The translations under genes and the position numbers were made by a program. 64,000 bases of DNA from Mesorhizobium comanense (GTDB lineage: Bacteria > Pseudomonadota > Alphaproteobacteria > Rhizobiales > Rhizobiaceae), in assembly GCF_005503535.1 (NCBI RefSeq), contig NZ_SCNN01000017.1, forward strand, positions 1 through 64,000, written 5' to 3'. How positions within the stretch are numbered: position 1 is the stretch's first letter; each line of letters begins with the position of its first letter. This document shows, one piece after another, positions 43,309 to 52,832 of this stretch. The notes under the pieces are model-generated. The model was not told where the DNA came from. It did not search any database and was given only the letters and a program-made list of their open reading frames with translations.

Positions 43309-45195
43309 ATGACGACAGACACAAAAGCAACCGAAACAAGGGCGTTCGAGGCTGACGTTTCGCGCCTGCTACACATGATGGTGCATTCGGTCTATTCCGA
43401 TAAGGACGTCTTCCTGCGCGAACTGATTTCCAATGCCGCGGACGCCTGTGAGAAGCTGCGCTTCGAAGCCGTCAGCCGCCCCGAACTGCTGGGCGACGAT
43501 CCCAAGCCCCGCATCACCATTTCGGCCGATCCAGACAGCAGGCGCATCACCGTCGAGGACAACGGCATTGGCATGAGCCGCGACGACATGGCCGAAGCGC
43601 TGGGCACCATCGCCCGCTCCGGCACCCGCGCCTTCATCGAGCGCGTCGGCTCGGGCACCGAGGACACGCAGCTCATCGGCCAGTTCGGCGTCGGCTTCTA
43701 TTCCGCCTTCATGGTGGCCGACCATGTCGACGTCATCAGCCGCCTGGCCGGAAGCGAGGAAGCCTGGCGCTGGTCGTCCGACGGCAAGGGTTCCTACGAG
43801 ATCGCCCCTGCCCCGCTCGAAGCCGCCCCCGCACGCGGCACTCGCGTCGTGCTGCACCTGATGGAGGACGCGGCCTCCTACACCACGCCTTACCGTCTCG
43901 AAGGGCTGGCCAAGTCGCAGTCGGGCCATGTGCCGGTGCCGATCACGCTGGTCGAAAAGCCTGGCGCGGAGGCGCGCGACATCGCCGACGGCACGGCACT
44001 CTGGGTGCGGCCGAAGAGCGAGATCAAGCCCGAGGAATACACCGACTTCTACCGTGGCCTGTCGGGCCAGTATGACGAGCCGGCCGCCACCATCCATTTC
44101 CGCGCCGAGGGCCGCCAGGAATACTCGGTGCTCGCCTTCGTGCCGGGATCGCGCCCGTTCGATCTCTTCGACCAGGATCGCAAGGGCCGCATGAAGCTCT
44201 ATGTGCGCCGCGTCTTCATCACCGACGATGCCGAGCTTCTGCCGCGCTATCTGCGCTTCGTGCGCGGCCTGGTCGATTCCGCCGACCTGCCGCTCAACGT
44301 CTCGCGCGAAATGATCCAGGAGAGCCCGCTGCTGGCCTCGATCCGCAAGGGCCTGACCAACCGCGTGCTTGGCGATCTGGCCAAGCTCGCGGAAAACGAG
44401 GCCGAGACCTATTCGAAAATCTGGGACAATTTCGGCGTCGTCCTCAAGGAAGGGCTCTACGAGGATTACGAGCGGCGCGAGCAATTGCTGAACCTCGCCC
44501 GCTTCCGCTCGACCGCTTCGGGCGAAGGCTGGCGCGGCCTCGCCGACTATGTCGGCGCGATGAAGGAAGGCCAGAAGGCGATCTTCTTCATGGCTGGCGA
44601 CGACCGCGCGCGGCTCGAAGCCTCGCCGCAGCTCGAAGGCTTCAGGGCGCGCGGCATCGAGGTGCTGCTGCTCACCGATCCTGTCGACAGCTTCTGGGTG
44701 ACGATGGCGCCGGATTTCGACGGCAAGCCGTTCAAATCGGTGACGCAGGGCGTGGCCGAGCTTGCCGACATTCCGCTGCTCGACGAGGCGAAGCAGCCCG
44801 ACACGGCGGCGGCGCCCGAGGTCGACGGCTTCCTCGCCTTCGTCAAGACCGCCCTTGGCGACGCCGTCTCGGACGTGAAGGCATCCGACCGGCTGACCGA
44901 AAGCGCGGTCTGCCTTGTCGCGCCCGAGCATGGCCCGGACCGCCAGTTCGAGCGGCTGATGAACGCCGCCGGCCGCCTCGACAAGGCCGCCAAACCGATT
45001 CTCGAAATCAACCCGCGCCATGAGCGCGTGCTGGCGCTCGCCAAGCTCGGCGACGACGAACAGGCCTTCAAGGACGACGCCGCGCATCTGCTCCTGGATG
45101 AGGCGCGCGTGCTCGACGGCGACAAGCCGGAGGATGCCAGGGCGTTCTCGCAGCGCCTTGCCCGGCTGATCGCGCGCGGCCTGCCGAAAGGCTGA
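43309..45195 (+). CDS. htpG: Molecular chaperone HtpG (Hsp90)
   Basis: Hsp90-family ATP-dependent cytosolic chaperone of 628 residues, the normal bacterial length. The GHKL ATP site shows LISNAADACEKLR, VEDNGIGMSRDD and GQFGVGFYSAFMVAD. The middle domain has RRVFITDDAELLPRYLRFV and DSADLPLNVSREM, and the dimerisation domain has no MEEVD tail, as expected in bacteria. ATG 43309 gives the usual N-terminus; an upstream in-frame start has no support. No clear heat-shock promoter is visible upstream. Confidence 0.97.
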   Translation: MTTDTKATETRAFEADVSRLLHMMVHSVYSDKDVFLRELISNAADACEKLRFEAVSRPELLGDDPKPRITISADPDSRRITVEDNGIGMSRDDMAEALGTIARSGTRAFIERVGSGTEDTQLIGQFGVGFYSAFMVADHVDVISRLAGSEEAWRWSSDGKGSYEIAPAPLEAAPARGTRVVLHLMEDAASYTTPYRLEGLAKSQSGHVPVPITLVEKPGAEARDIADGTALWVRPKSEIKPEEYTDFYRGLSGQYDEPAATIHFRAEGRQEYSVLAFVPGSRPFDLFDQDRKGRMKLYVRRVFITDDAELLPRYLRFVRGLVDSADLPLNVSREMIQESPLLASIRKGLTNRVLGDLAKLAENEAETYSKIWDNFGVVLKEGLYEDYERREQLLNLARFRSTASGEGWRGLADYVGAMKEGQKAIFFMAGDDRARLEASPQLEGFRARGIEVLLLTDPVDSFWVTMAPDFDGKPFKSVTQGVAELADIPLLDEAKQPDTAAAPEVDGFLAFVKTALGDAVSDVKASDRLTESAVCLVAPEHGPDRQFERLMNAAGRLDKAAKPILEINPRHERVLALAKLGDDEQAFKDDAAHLLLDEARVLDGDKPEDARAFSQRLARLIARGLPKG

Positions 45196-45276
45196 GCCGC
45201 GCTCCGCCCGCGCTGGCATCGCAAGGCGGAACTATAACATTTGATGGTCGTTGACCTTTCCAAAGGGGGAAGTTCA

Positions 45277-45447
45277 ATGACATCAGACAGCAACAACGAA
45301 ACACTCGACGACGTCGTCAAACGATTGGTCGCCGAGACAGGCATCAGCGAGGCAGATGCCCTTGAACTGATCTACCTGCTCGGCCTGAACTGGAGTTCGC
45401 TGGTGCGCGAGGCGCGCGTGCTGAAGGGACAGGCGAAGAAGGATTGA
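45277..45447 (+). CDS. Small helical hypothetical protein
   Basis: A 56-residue gene with GGGGGA 6 bases before the ATG. The product has an acidic start and then VVKRLVAETGISEADALELIYLLG, a helix-turn-helix-like pair, and a basic end GQAKKD. The strong ribosome site and good codon use support it as real. Function is unknown. Confidence 0.65.
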   Translation: MTSDSNNETLDDVVKRLVAETGISEADALELIYLLGLNWSSLVREARVLKGQAKKD

Positions 45448-45636
45448 GAGCCGGTTTGCCGGCGATTTGATCGAGCAGGAATACAGGTCACGTCGCGGTG
45501 CCTCGGTGTTCAAGCAGCCCGCCGCCACAACGATTTCCACTGGCTCAATCGCCTGCTGTAGACATTGGGCCTCCAATCACCCAATCTTGCCTCCGGGAAC
45601 AAAACACGCGCTTCAAAGAAGGCGCACCGGGTGGTC

Positions 45637-46515
45637 ATGGAACGACGATGGACCTTGTATGATCCGCGGCTGGCCTGGATGCTGGTCGCGCCGGTGCTGG
45701 TGCTGCTGATCTTCTTCCTGGTGCTGCCGATCGCCGTGATGGCCGCCTACACCTTTTTCACTTTCGTCACCGCCGGCGTCGAGACCAGCGCGCTGACCAC
45801 GGCGAACTGGCATGAATTCTTCACCGACAGCTATTATTCCGGCTTCCTGCTGAAGACGCTGCGGGTCGGCGCCATCACCGCTCTGTTGTGCGGCGTGCTC
45901 GGCTATTTCCCCGCCTATTTCATCTGGGCCACGACCTTCAGGCACAAATGGCTGCTGCTTCTGCTGCTCATCGTGCCGTTCTGGATCAGCTTCACCATCC
46001 GCACCTTCTCCTGGATCAACATCCTCGGCGAACAGGGCGTCATCAACGTCGCGCTCATCAAGTTCGGCATCATCAACGAGCCGTTGCCGATGCTCTACAA
46101 TGAGGGCGCGGTCATCCTTGGCATGCTGCATTTCCTGCTGCCCTACATGATCCTCAACGTCTATGTCAGCCTCGAAGGCATTGATCGCACGCTGATCTCG
46201 GCGGCCCGCTCGATGGGCTGCACCAGCGCGCAGGCGTTCCGCGAGGTGACTTTGCCCTTGTCCCTGCCCGGCCTGGCGGCCGGCCTGTTGCTCTGCTTCG
46301 TGCTGGCCGCCGGCAGCTATGTGACGCCGCAGTTGCTCGGCTCGGGCCGCGACGCGCTGTTCGGCAATCTGATCTACGACACCATCATGGGTGAATTGAA
46401 CTGGCCGATGGGCGCCACGCTGTCGATCGTGCTGTTCGTCGTGCTCGGCTTCTTCGCCGCCGTCTACACCCGCTACATGGGCATGTCGCAGATCGTGAAG
46501 GGCCTTGGTGGATGA
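45637..46515 (+). CDS. ABC transporter permease, spermidine/putrescine type (PotB-like)
   Basis: Inner-membrane permease of 292 residues with six helices. The cytoplasmic ABC-contact loop is EGIDRTLISAARSMGCTS, followed by FREVTLPLSLPGL, the EAA motif. It is the first gene of a four-gene operon (permease, permease, binding protein, ATPase). ATG 45637 is chosen; upstream in-frame codons have poor codon use. The likely cargo is a polyamine or similar small cation, from family resemblance. Confidence 0.92.
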   Translation: MERRWTLYDPRLAWMLVAPVLVLLIFFLVLPIAVMAAYTFFTFVTAGVETSALTTANWHEFFTDSYYSGFLLKTLRVGAITALLCGVLGYFPAYFIWATTFRHKWLLLLLLIVPFWISFTIRTFSWINILGEQGVINVALIKFGIINEPLPMLYNEGAVILGMLHFLLPYMILNVYVSLEGIDRTLISAARSMGCTSAQAFREVTLPLSLPGLAAGLLLCFVLAAGSYVTPQLLGSGRDALFGNLIYDTIMGELNWPMGATLSIVLFVVLGFFAAVYTRYMGMSQIVKGLGG

Positions 46516-46564
46516 CCGGATTGGAGCGGATGACCGGATCGGGGTGGACAATGGGACTGGACGG

Positions 46565-47404
46565 ATGAAGGCGCGGCGCAAGGAAGAAGGCCGATGGGCC
46601 TGGCGGCTGACCGGCTTCATCACGCTCTGCGTCTACATCTTCATGTTCGCGCCGATCGTGGCGACCGTCATCCTGTCCTTCAACGCCTCCATGTTCGGCG
46701 GCTTCCCGATGACGGGCTTTTCCCTGCAATGGTACTATAAGCTGATGGCCAACGAGCAGGTGCTGGCGGCCTTCCGCACCTCGCTGTGGATCGCGCTGGT
46801 GACGGCAGCCGTCACCACGGCCGTCGGCGTGGTGACGGCGTTCGCGCTGGTGCGCTTCGAATTCACCGGCAAGCAGGCGCTGAGCACGCTGGTGATCATG
46901 CCCGCGTTGGTGCCCGAAACCATCCTCGGCGTCGGCCTGCTGGTGCTGATCAAGGCGGTGGACCAGCCGCGCACCATGCTGCTTCTGGTTCTCGGCCACA
47001 TATTGCTCGCCGTGCCCTATGTCGTGCTGATCACGCAGGCGCGCATGGTCGGCATCCGCCGCGTCTACGAGGAGGCGGCGCTTTCGCTCGGCGCGTCGCG
47101 CTTTGCCTCCTTCCGCGAGATCACGCTGCCGCTGCTCGTCCCGGCGGTGGTCGGCGGCGCGCTGCTTGCGTTCACCATCTCTTTCGACAACACCTCGGCC
47201 AGCCTGTTCTGGCGGCCGGCGGGCGTCGAGACCATGCCCACCCAGATCCTGTCCATGCTCAAGATTTCGATCAGTCCGGAGATCAATGCGCTGGGCACCG
47301 TGATGATCCTGGTGACCGTCGGCATCCCGCTCGTCGGCGGCCTGATCCTGCAAAGCCTGACAAGATTGAAAAGACGCGGCCAACCAACGGAGGAAGCACG
47401 ATGA
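46565..47404 (+). CDS. ABC transporter permease, spermidine/putrescine type (PotC-like)
   Basis: Second permease, 279 residues from ATG 46565. It has six helices and the EAA motif EEAALSLGASRFASFREITLPLLVP. A TTG/GTG at 46505-46508 in the same frame would add 20 residues made of a short DDRIG repeat and overlap the first permease; this is considered less likely. It pairs with PotB-like 45637-46515 to form the channel. Its end overlaps the binding-protein start by 4 bp. Confidence 0.92.
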   Translation: MKARRKEEGRWAWRLTGFITLCVYIFMFAPIVATVILSFNASMFGGFPMTGFSLQWYYKLMANEQVLAAFRTSLWIALVTAAVTTAVGVVTAFALVRFEFTGKQALSTLVIMPALVPETILGVGLLVLIKAVDQPRTMLLLVLGHILLAVPYVVLITQARMVGIRRVYEEAALSLGASRFASFREITLPLLVPAVVGGALLAFTISFDNTSASLFWRPAGVETMPTQILSMLKISISPEINALGTVMILVTVGIPLVGGLILQSLTRLKRRGQPTEEAR

Positions 47405-48543
47405 AACTGACAACGACCAAGCGGCTGGAAAGGCTGCACGACAGACATGCCAATGGCGATCTCAGCCGCCGCACGTTCCTGACGCTGACGGCCGCCGCGG
47501 CGGCTGCGGCCGGCCTCGACATGCCCTGGATGCGCCGGGCGCTGGCCGCCGTCCAGGAGGTTCGCTTCGACGGCTGGGGCGGCACTGTGCAGGACGCGAT
47601 CGACAAATACGCCTTCCAGCCCTACACGGCCAAGACCAAGCTCAAGGTGGTCCAGGGCACGTTCGGCGACGAGGACGAGATCATCACCAAGATCAAGACC
47701 GCCAAGCCCGGCGACTACCAGGTCATCCATTCCTCGGGCGTCAACTACTACATCAAATATGTGAACGGCGGCCTGACCTCGGAGATCAACGAGGCCAACA
47801 TTCCCAACATGGCGAATGTGCTCCAGCCGATGATCGAGCCGTTCCGCAAGCTGACGCCGAAACTCTCGGCCGTGCCTTACGACTACGGCACGACGGGCAT
47901 TGCCTACAACACCAAGGTGATCTCGCCCGAAGAGGCCAAGGAAAAGGGCGCGGCGCTCCTGCTCGACAAGAAATATGCCGGCAAGGTCGGCGGCTATGAC
48001 GACATGACCACGCGCGTCTGGTACGCGGCGCTCGCCACCGGCCAGGATCCCAACAACATCAAGGACATGGACACGATCTGGGCCAAGGTGCGCGAGACGC
48101 GCGACCTCGCCAAGAAGTTCTGGAGCTCGGGCGCCGAGCTGATGGACCTTCTCTCCAAGGGCGAGATCGTGGTGACCGACGCCTGGTCGGGCCGCGTCGC
48201 CGCCTTGCAGGACCAGGGCCAGCCGATCGGCTATCTCGATCCGGCCGGCTCCTATGCCTGGATGGAGGACATGCTGATCCTGAAGGGCTCGCCCATGGCC
48301 GAGTGCGAGGAACTGATCAACTTCATGCTCGATCCCGCGACCTCGATCGCGGTGGCCGAGGGCCAGAGCTATCCGCCCTCGCTCGACCCGACCAAGGTCA
48401 AGCTCACCGAGAAGATCGAGAAGCTGCCGGCCTTCGACAAGACCGGCACCATGAAGTCGCTGACCTTCGCCGACCCGACCTACTGGGCGACCAACGAGGA
48501 CGCCTGGACCAAGCAGTGGAACAGGATTTCCAAAGGTGCCTGA
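47401..48543 (+). CDS. ABC transporter substrate-binding protein, polyamine type (PotD-like), Tat-exported
   Basis: Periplasmic binding protein of 380 residues. The N-terminus has a twin-arginine signal (LSRRTFLTLTAAAAAAAGL), so export is probably in folded form. The mature part is a type 2 periplasmic binding fold: VRFDGWGGTVQDAI, SAVPYDYGTTGIAYNT, VVTDAWSGRVAALQ and the C-terminal NEDAWTKQWNRI. It overlaps the preceding permease and the following ATPase gene, so all four are co-translated. The ligand is probably a polyamine or a related cation. Confidence 0.92.
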   Translation: MKLTTTKRLERLHDRHANGDLSRRTFLTLTAAAAAAAGLDMPWMRRALAAVQEVRFDGWGGTVQDAIDKYAFQPYTAKTKLKVVQGTFGDEDEIITKIKTAKPGDYQVIHSSGVNYYIKYVNGGLTSEINEANIPNMANVLQPMIEPFRKLTPKLSAVPYDYGTTGIAYNTKVISPEEAKEKGAALLLDKKYAGKVGGYDDMTTRVWYAALATGQDPNNIKDMDTIWAKVRETRDLAKKFWSSGAELMDLLSKGEIVVTDAWSGRVAALQDQGQPIGYLDPAGSYAWMEDMLILKGSPMAECEELINFMLDPATSIAVAEGQSYPPSLDPTKVKLTEKIEKLPAFDKTGTMKSLTFADPTYWATNEDAWTKQWNRISKGA

Positions 48544-49696
48544 CAGCCAGGACACCCTATCCAGCCCCCGGCCGGCCTCGGCCGGGGCAAGCGCTCTGGG
48601 CACGGCCGCCGCGGCGAACAGCCCGGCGGTCGAGTTCCGCGACATCGACATCGCCTATGGCAAGTTCGTCGCCGTGCGCGATTTCTCGCTCTCGATCGCC
48701 AAGGGCAGTTTCGTCACCCTGCTCGGCCCCTCGGGCTGCGGCAAGACGACGATCCTGCGCTCCATCGCCGGCCTGGTCGACATATCGGGCGGCCAGATCA
48801 TGATCGACGGGCGCCGCGTCGACGACGTGCCGATCTACAAGCGCAACATCGGCCTGGTCTTCCAGAGCTATGCGCTGTTTCCGCACAAGAACGTCTTCGA
48901 CAATGTCGCCTTCGGCCTGAAATACCGCGATGTGCCCAAGCCCGAGATCGTGCGCAGGGTCGGCAAGGCGCTTGACATGGTGCGGCTGCCGGGCACCGAG
49001 AAGAAGCTTCCCTCGCAGCTGTCGGGCGGCCAGCAGCAGCGCATCGCGCTGGCCCGCGCGATCGTCTTCGAGCCGCAGGTGCTGTTGCTCGACGAGCCGC
49101 TGTCGGCGCTGGACGCCAACATGCGCGAAGAGATGCGCGTCGAGATCAAGAAAATCCAGAAGGAAACAGGCATCACCGCCATCTTCGTCACCCACGACCA
49201 GGAAGAGGCGCTTTCGATGTCCGACCGCATCGTGGTGATGAACGCCGGCGCGGTGGAGCAGATCGGAACCCCGCAGGAGGTTTACGAGACGCCGGCCACC
49301 GCCTTCGTCGCCGACTTCCTCGGCAAGGCCAACATGCTTCCCGGCACGGTGACCCGGTCCGGCCAGGGCACGGCGGTGACGCTCGCAGCCGGCCAGACGG
49401 TCAATGTCGTTCCCCCGAAGCCACTGGCGCAAGGCGGCAAGGTGACGGTCGTGGTGCGGCCGCAGAAACTGTCGGTCGGTACGGCGGCGGGCGCCAACAG
49501 ATTGTCGGGCCGCGTCGTCTCCGCTTCGTATCTCGGCGGCAGCGCCATCTACGAGATCGACATCGGCGGCGGCACATTGATCCGCGCCAACACGCCGATC
49601 AGCGGCCGCGTCTTTGGCGAGGGCGAGGCCATCGAGGTCGGCTTCGATCCCGACGGCTGCGTGTTGCTGGATGAAGGCGGGCAGCGGATTTCGTGA
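48536..49696 (+). CDS. ABC transporter ATP-binding protein, polyamine type (PotA-like)
   Basis: ATPase of 386 residues with GTG start overlapping the binding-protein stop by 8 bp. Walker A GPSGCGKTT, Q-loop VFQSYALFPH, signature LSGGQQQR, Walker B VLLLDEPLSALD and the switch His in VTHDQEEA are intact. The C-terminal TOBE-type domain (about 290-386) is present. It energises the permease pair. This is the last gene of the operon. Confidence 0.95.
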   Translation: MPDSQDTLSSPRPASAGASALGTAAAANSPAVEFRDIDIAYGKFVAVRDFSLSIAKGSFVTLLGPSGCGKTTILRSIAGLVDISGGQIMIDGRRVDDVPIYKRNIGLVFQSYALFPHKNVFDNVAFGLKYRDVPKPEIVRRVGKALDMVRLPGTEKKLPSQLSGGQQQRIALARAIVFEPQVLLLDEPLSALDANMREEMRVEIKKIQKETGITAIFVTHDQEEALSMSDRIVVMNAGAVEQIGTPQEVYETPATAFVADFLGKANMLPGTVTRSGQGTAVTLAAGQTVNVVPPKPLAQGGKVTVVVRPQKLSVGTAAGANRLSGRVVSASYLGGSAIYEIDIGGGTLIRANTPISGRVFGEGEAIEVGFDPDGCVLLDEGGQRIS

Positions 49697-49729
49697 AGGG
49701 AGCGCCCTCACCCGCTTTCCGACTGCCGC

Positions 49730-49975
49730 TCAGGCCAGCAGGAGCTTCAACCTGTAGAGCCGCATGCGGGCAAGGCGGCGTGCGGAATCCTGGAAACTTT
49801 CCAGGCCGGCCTCGACAGCGAAGGCCAGCGTCATCAGTTCGATCAGGAATTCCTCGACCGCTTCGAAGCCGAGCCGCGAGGCGCTCTTGACGCCCTCCAG
49901 CAAGGCGCGCGCCTGCGCGGCGGCATCCGGGCCACCCTCCGCGATCAACGCTTCCAGCCTGTCGACGCTATCCAA
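49730..49975 (-). CDS. Small helical hypothetical protein
   Basis: A protein of 81 residues with a TTG start preceded by GGGGAG. The product is all-helical with a Leu/Phe-rich centre (FEAVEEFLIELMTLAFAVEAGLE) and a basic end (RRLARMRLYRLKLLLA). It converges on the transporter operon. No family is recognised, and the start is uncertain. Confidence 0.5.
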   Translation of the reverse strand: MDSVDRLEALIAEGGPDAAAQARALLEGVKSASRLGFEAVEEFLIELMTLAFAVEAGLESFQDSARRLARMRLYRLKLLLA

Positions 49976-50184
49976 TTCCCGAATCTCCCCACCGTTGCCG
50001 AAGGATAGGTAGACCCGGCGGGAGCGACAGTCACATTTGTTGATGAGGCCAGTCGCTCTATCCGCAACTTTGTGAAGCTTGCGTGCTGGCTCGGTGATGA
50101 AGAGAACCTTTGAGAGAGCTGGGAGCGCGATTTGCCCCGCTCCGTTGGACTATTGTCTGGCTGACAAACCAAGAGTGCGAATAG

Positions 50185-50499
50185 CTATTCGCCCCATGAA
50201 AACGTGAAGCGAGTTGGGTTGGTTTTGATCCCCGGCGGCCAACATCTCATCACGCCTTTTGCGAGCAACGGAGCGGCCTTAGCCATCGCCTCGGAATGAG
50301 GCTCATATGCTACCACGGTGGCAGCTTTCGCTTTGCCAGCCGAACCTGATGTGACCTCGAATGTCACCTTGAATGGAACATCTCCAATAGAGACTGGAAT
50401 GACTAAGCAGCCAACGATCTTATCACTGAGGTAGTCCAACTCGCCCGCGCGCGCGGTACCGACGCAAACCAGTAAACCCACGACGATGACCGTTCGCAT
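50185..50499 (-). CDS. Small exported protein, TonB/TolA-C-like
   Basis: A protein of 104 residues with a signal peptide (VIVVGLLVCVGTARA). The mature part has strand-rich VPFKVTFEVTSGSAGKAKAATVVAYEP and a helix ending MRCWPPG, a pattern like the small C-terminal domain of TonB/TolA-type proteins. That likeness is by eye only. The gene is lower in GC than its neighbours. The bases 49976-50184 on its downstream side contain no recognisable gene. Confidence 0.6.
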   Translation of the reverse strand: MRTVIVVGLLVCVGTARAGELDYLSDKIVGCLVIPVSIGDVPFKVTFEVTSGSAGKAKAATVVAYEPHSEAMAKAAPLLAKGVMRCWPPGIKTNPTRFTFSWGE

Positions 50500-50506
50500 T
50501 TTATGG

Positions 50507-50620
50507 CTATTCCTTGGCTTCGTGACGCTTTCGCCGCGCCAGTTCCTTTATCAGCTCATTGGTGAGTTTGGGCGTATGGGCGATCTTGCCTAGGATCCTT
50601 GGAATGATTGCCGCAGCCAA
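50507..50620 (-). CDS. Very small open frame upstream of the exported protein
   Basis: A 37-codon frame with a TTG start and a stop eight bases before the ATG of 50185-50499. It reads as helix with a basic end (TNELIKELARRKRHEAKE), with reasonable codon use. The frame stays open further upstream into the end of the GlxA-like gene but offers no good start there. It could be a leader peptide, a gene remnant or noise. Confidence 0.3.
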   Translation of the reverse strand: MAAAIIPRILGKIAHTPKLTNELIKELARRKRHEAKE

Positions 50621-50663
50621 TTGAGGTTGCCAACCAGATAATCGCCCTGTGTCGGTCCCTCCT

Positions 50664-51635
50664 TCAGCCTCCCGCCAGCGCTCTATTCGGATGTCTCAGA
50701 TGCGTCGGCGTTATGCCGGTCTGCTGGCGGAACACGCGGCTGAAATGGCCGGCATTGGTGAAGCCGCAGCGATAGGCGATGTCGCCGATCTGCAGATCGC
50801 TGCCTTCCAGCAGCGACTTCGCATGATGCACCCTGAGCGCCAGATAGGCCGCCATCGGACCGATGCCGAGCTCCGACCCGAAAAGCCGCTCGAGCTGGCG
50901 GCGCGATGCGTTCAGGCGGCTGGCGATCTCGGCGACCGACAGCGGCTCCTGCAGATTGCTCTCCATCAAGAGCAAAGCGCGCTTGACCGCGCGGCTCGAC
51001 GCCGCCGGAAACAGGTCGCCGACGGGCTGCACGTCGCGGCTGCTCCTGATCCGGTCGAGCACCAGGATCTTGGCGGCCTTCTCCGCTGCCTTCTGGCCGA
51101 TGAATTGCGACACGAAATAGCCGGCAAGGTCGGCCGCACCCGTGCCGCCGGCGCAGGTCGCGCGGCCACGGTCGACGCTGTAGAGGCTGTCGGCATGGGC
51201 GTTCACGTCGGGAAACTCGGCGCGAAAGTCCTTGATGTGGAACCAGCTGACGGCGGCGCTGTAGCCGTCGAGCAGGCCGTAGCGCGCCAGCACGAAGCTG
51301 CCGGTGCACAGCGCCGTCAGCGGCACACCCTTCTCGGCGGCGCGCAGCAGGAACGCCTCCTTGTCGGAACTCAGGGCGCGGTTGGTGTCGAGCAGGCCGC
51401 CGACCACCACCACATTGTCGAAATCCTCCGGATTGCCGATGCCCTTGGTCGGCAGCAGTTCCACGCCGCAGCTCGCGCGGATCGGCAGGCCGCGTTCTCC
51501 GACGATCTCCCAGTCGAATTCTATGCGCCGGCTGCGGTCGCCCTCATCACCCGCCAGCCGCAGCGTGTCGATGAACAGCGACAGCGGCGACAGCGTGAAG
51601 TCGCGCACCAGGAGAAACGCAAACCGCCTTGCCAT
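50664..51635 (-). CDS. GlxA-family transcriptional regulator (DJ-1/PfpI-like plus AraC)
   Basis: A protein of 323 residues. The N-terminal DJ-1/PfpI-like domain (about 5-180) has the nucleophile-elbow Cys in LTALCTGSFVLARYG and CAGGTGAADLAGYFV. The C-terminal AraC domain has AEIASRLNASRRQLERLF and QIGDIAYRCGFTNAGHFSRVF. Relatives control choline, carnitine, arginine or related amine use. It lies on the minus strand near the polyamine-type transporter and the exported hydrolase, but no target can be named. Confidence 0.93.
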   Translation of the reverse strand: MARRFAFLLVRDFTLSPLSLFIDTLRLAGDEGDRSRRIEFDWEIVGERGLPIRASCGVELLPTKGIGNPEDFDNVVVVGGLLDTNRALSSDKEAFLLRAAEKGVPLTALCTGSFVLARYGLLDGYSAAVSWFHIKDFRAEFPDVNAHADSLYSVDRGRATCAGGTGAADLAGYFVSQFIGQKAAEKAAKILVLDRIRSSRDVQPVGDLFPAASSRAVKRALLLMESNLQEPLSVAEIASRLNASRRQLERLFGSELGIGPMAAYLALRVHHAKSLLEGSDLQIGDIAYRCGFTNAGHFSRVFRQQTGITPTHLRHPNRALAGG

Positions 51636-51804
51636 TTGTCTGAACCGTTTCCCTTGTCTTCCGGCGGTCTATGCCTTCCCGTGTCTGCCACATCGTCCCG
51701 CTTAGCACTCTTCAGCGGCGGCCGCCTGATGTCGGAGACCGGATCGGCGGGCTTGACAGATATCAGACCCGACATGCCGCCGGCCAGCAGCCCTTGCAAC
51801 AAGC

Positions 51805-51834
51805 AAAAACGCCCGGGCGCGCCTGCGCCCGGGC
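51805..51834 (-). terminator. Rho-independent terminator of the exported hydrolase gene
   Basis: GCCCGGGCGC (51811-51820) pairs perfectly with 51825-51834 around a 4-base loop. Read on the minus strand, the stem is followed at once by GTTTTT (51810 down to 51805). It lies 21 bp beyond the stop of the gene at 51856. Confidence 0.85.
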
Positions 51835-51855
51835 CTGCATCGATTGCGAAGCAGC

Positions 51856-52623
51856 TCAGTTCTTGCCGACGGTGACGGCGGCCTCTTCGATGAGCTTGGC
51901 GACAGCCTTGGGGTTGGAGACGTAGACGGCATGGCTGCCGGGCACTTCGACCGTCGTCGCCTTGGCGCGGCTCGCCATCTGGCGCTGGGCCGGCGGCGGG
52001 ATCATGTGGTCGTCCTTGGCGACCATGTACCAGGACGGCTTCACCTTCCAGGCCGGCGCGGTCACCTTGCCTTCGAGCGCGGCCACGCCCCACGGAACCT
52101 GCGAGTCGGCCATGAAGGAGGCAAGCGCGGGCTTGACGTCGGCGGCGAAGGAGGCGGCGAACTTGGCCTTGTCCAGCATCAGGAAGCCGTCGACGGGCGG
52201 CAGGATCGGCGGCACGGAAGCGCCGGGAGGCGGGTTGGCGATCAGCGTCGAGACCGACTCGCCGGCATCCGCCGCGAAGGCCGCGATATAAACGACGCCG
52301 GCCACCTTGGCATCGGTGCCGGCTTCCGACACCACCACGCCGCCATAGGAATGGCCGACCAGGATGACATTGCCTGGAGCGGCTGCGATGGCGCGCCTGG
52401 TCACCGCGACATCGTCGGCGAGCGAGGTGGTCGGGTTCTGGACGATGGTGACGTCGTAGCCGTCCTTCTTGAGCTGATGGTAGACCCCTTCCCAGCCCGA
52501 GCCGTCGACGAAGCCGCCATGCACGAGGACGACGGATTTCACGGGCTGGGCATGGGCGGTTCCGGAGGCGGCGACGCCGAGGGCGAGAGCGGCGGAAGCG
52601 ATGATTGCTGCGGTGGTGGACAT
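51856..52623 (-). CDS. Exported alpha/beta hydrolase
   Basis: A protein of 255 residues. ATG 52623 has AGGAGAA 6 bases upstream and opens a Sec signal peptide (ends GTAHAQP). The hydrolase fold shows VVLVHGGFVDGSGW (oxyanion HGG), the nucleophile elbow GHSYGG with Ser, an acid in YMVAKDDHMIPP and the catalytic His in PGSHAVYVSNP. It is of the small esterase/haloperoxidase-like group that is often exported in rhizobia. The substrate is unknown. Confidence 0.92.
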   Translation of the reverse strand: MSTTAAIIASAALALGVAASGTAHAQPVKSVVLVHGGFVDGSGWEGVYHQLKKDGYDVTIVQNPTTSLADDVAVTRRAIAAAPGNVILVGHSYGGVVVSEAGTDAKVAGVVYIAAFAADAGESVSTLIANPPPGASVPPILPPVDGFLMLDKAKFAASFAADVKPALASFMADSQVPWGVAALEGKVTAPAWKVKPSWYMVAKDDHMIPPPAQRQMASRAKATTVEVPGSHAVYVSNPKAVAKLIEEAAVTVGKN

Positions 52624-52832
52624 TTGAGTTCTCCTTTTCAAAGGCGTTGTTTGCGTTGCTTGCAGGAGGACTATGCGACGGGGCGGCGGGGCTCGCTTTG
52701 AGACCACCTTCAGCTTCTCTTGATTTTCTCTTGAGATCGCTTTGATTTTGCCTCCACGACGCGGTTTAATCTTTTGGGCGACATGCATTAGAGTGCCGGA
52801 ATCGCTCTTCCCGCGCGATCTGGAGCCAGCAA

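Noticed and set aside
42850..43376. Short frames upstream of htpG on both strands
   Set aside because: Repeat-derived; identical words occur in the frames at 27.8 and 57.4 kb.
46505..46564. Extended N-terminus of the second permease (TTG/GTG start)
   Set aside because: The extra residues are a short DDRIG repeat made by a direct DNA repeat. The ATG at 46565 gives the standard permease start, though the extension cannot be fully excluded.
49945..50172. 75-codon minus-strand frame
   Set aside because: Poor codon use, no ribosome site and no recognisable fold.
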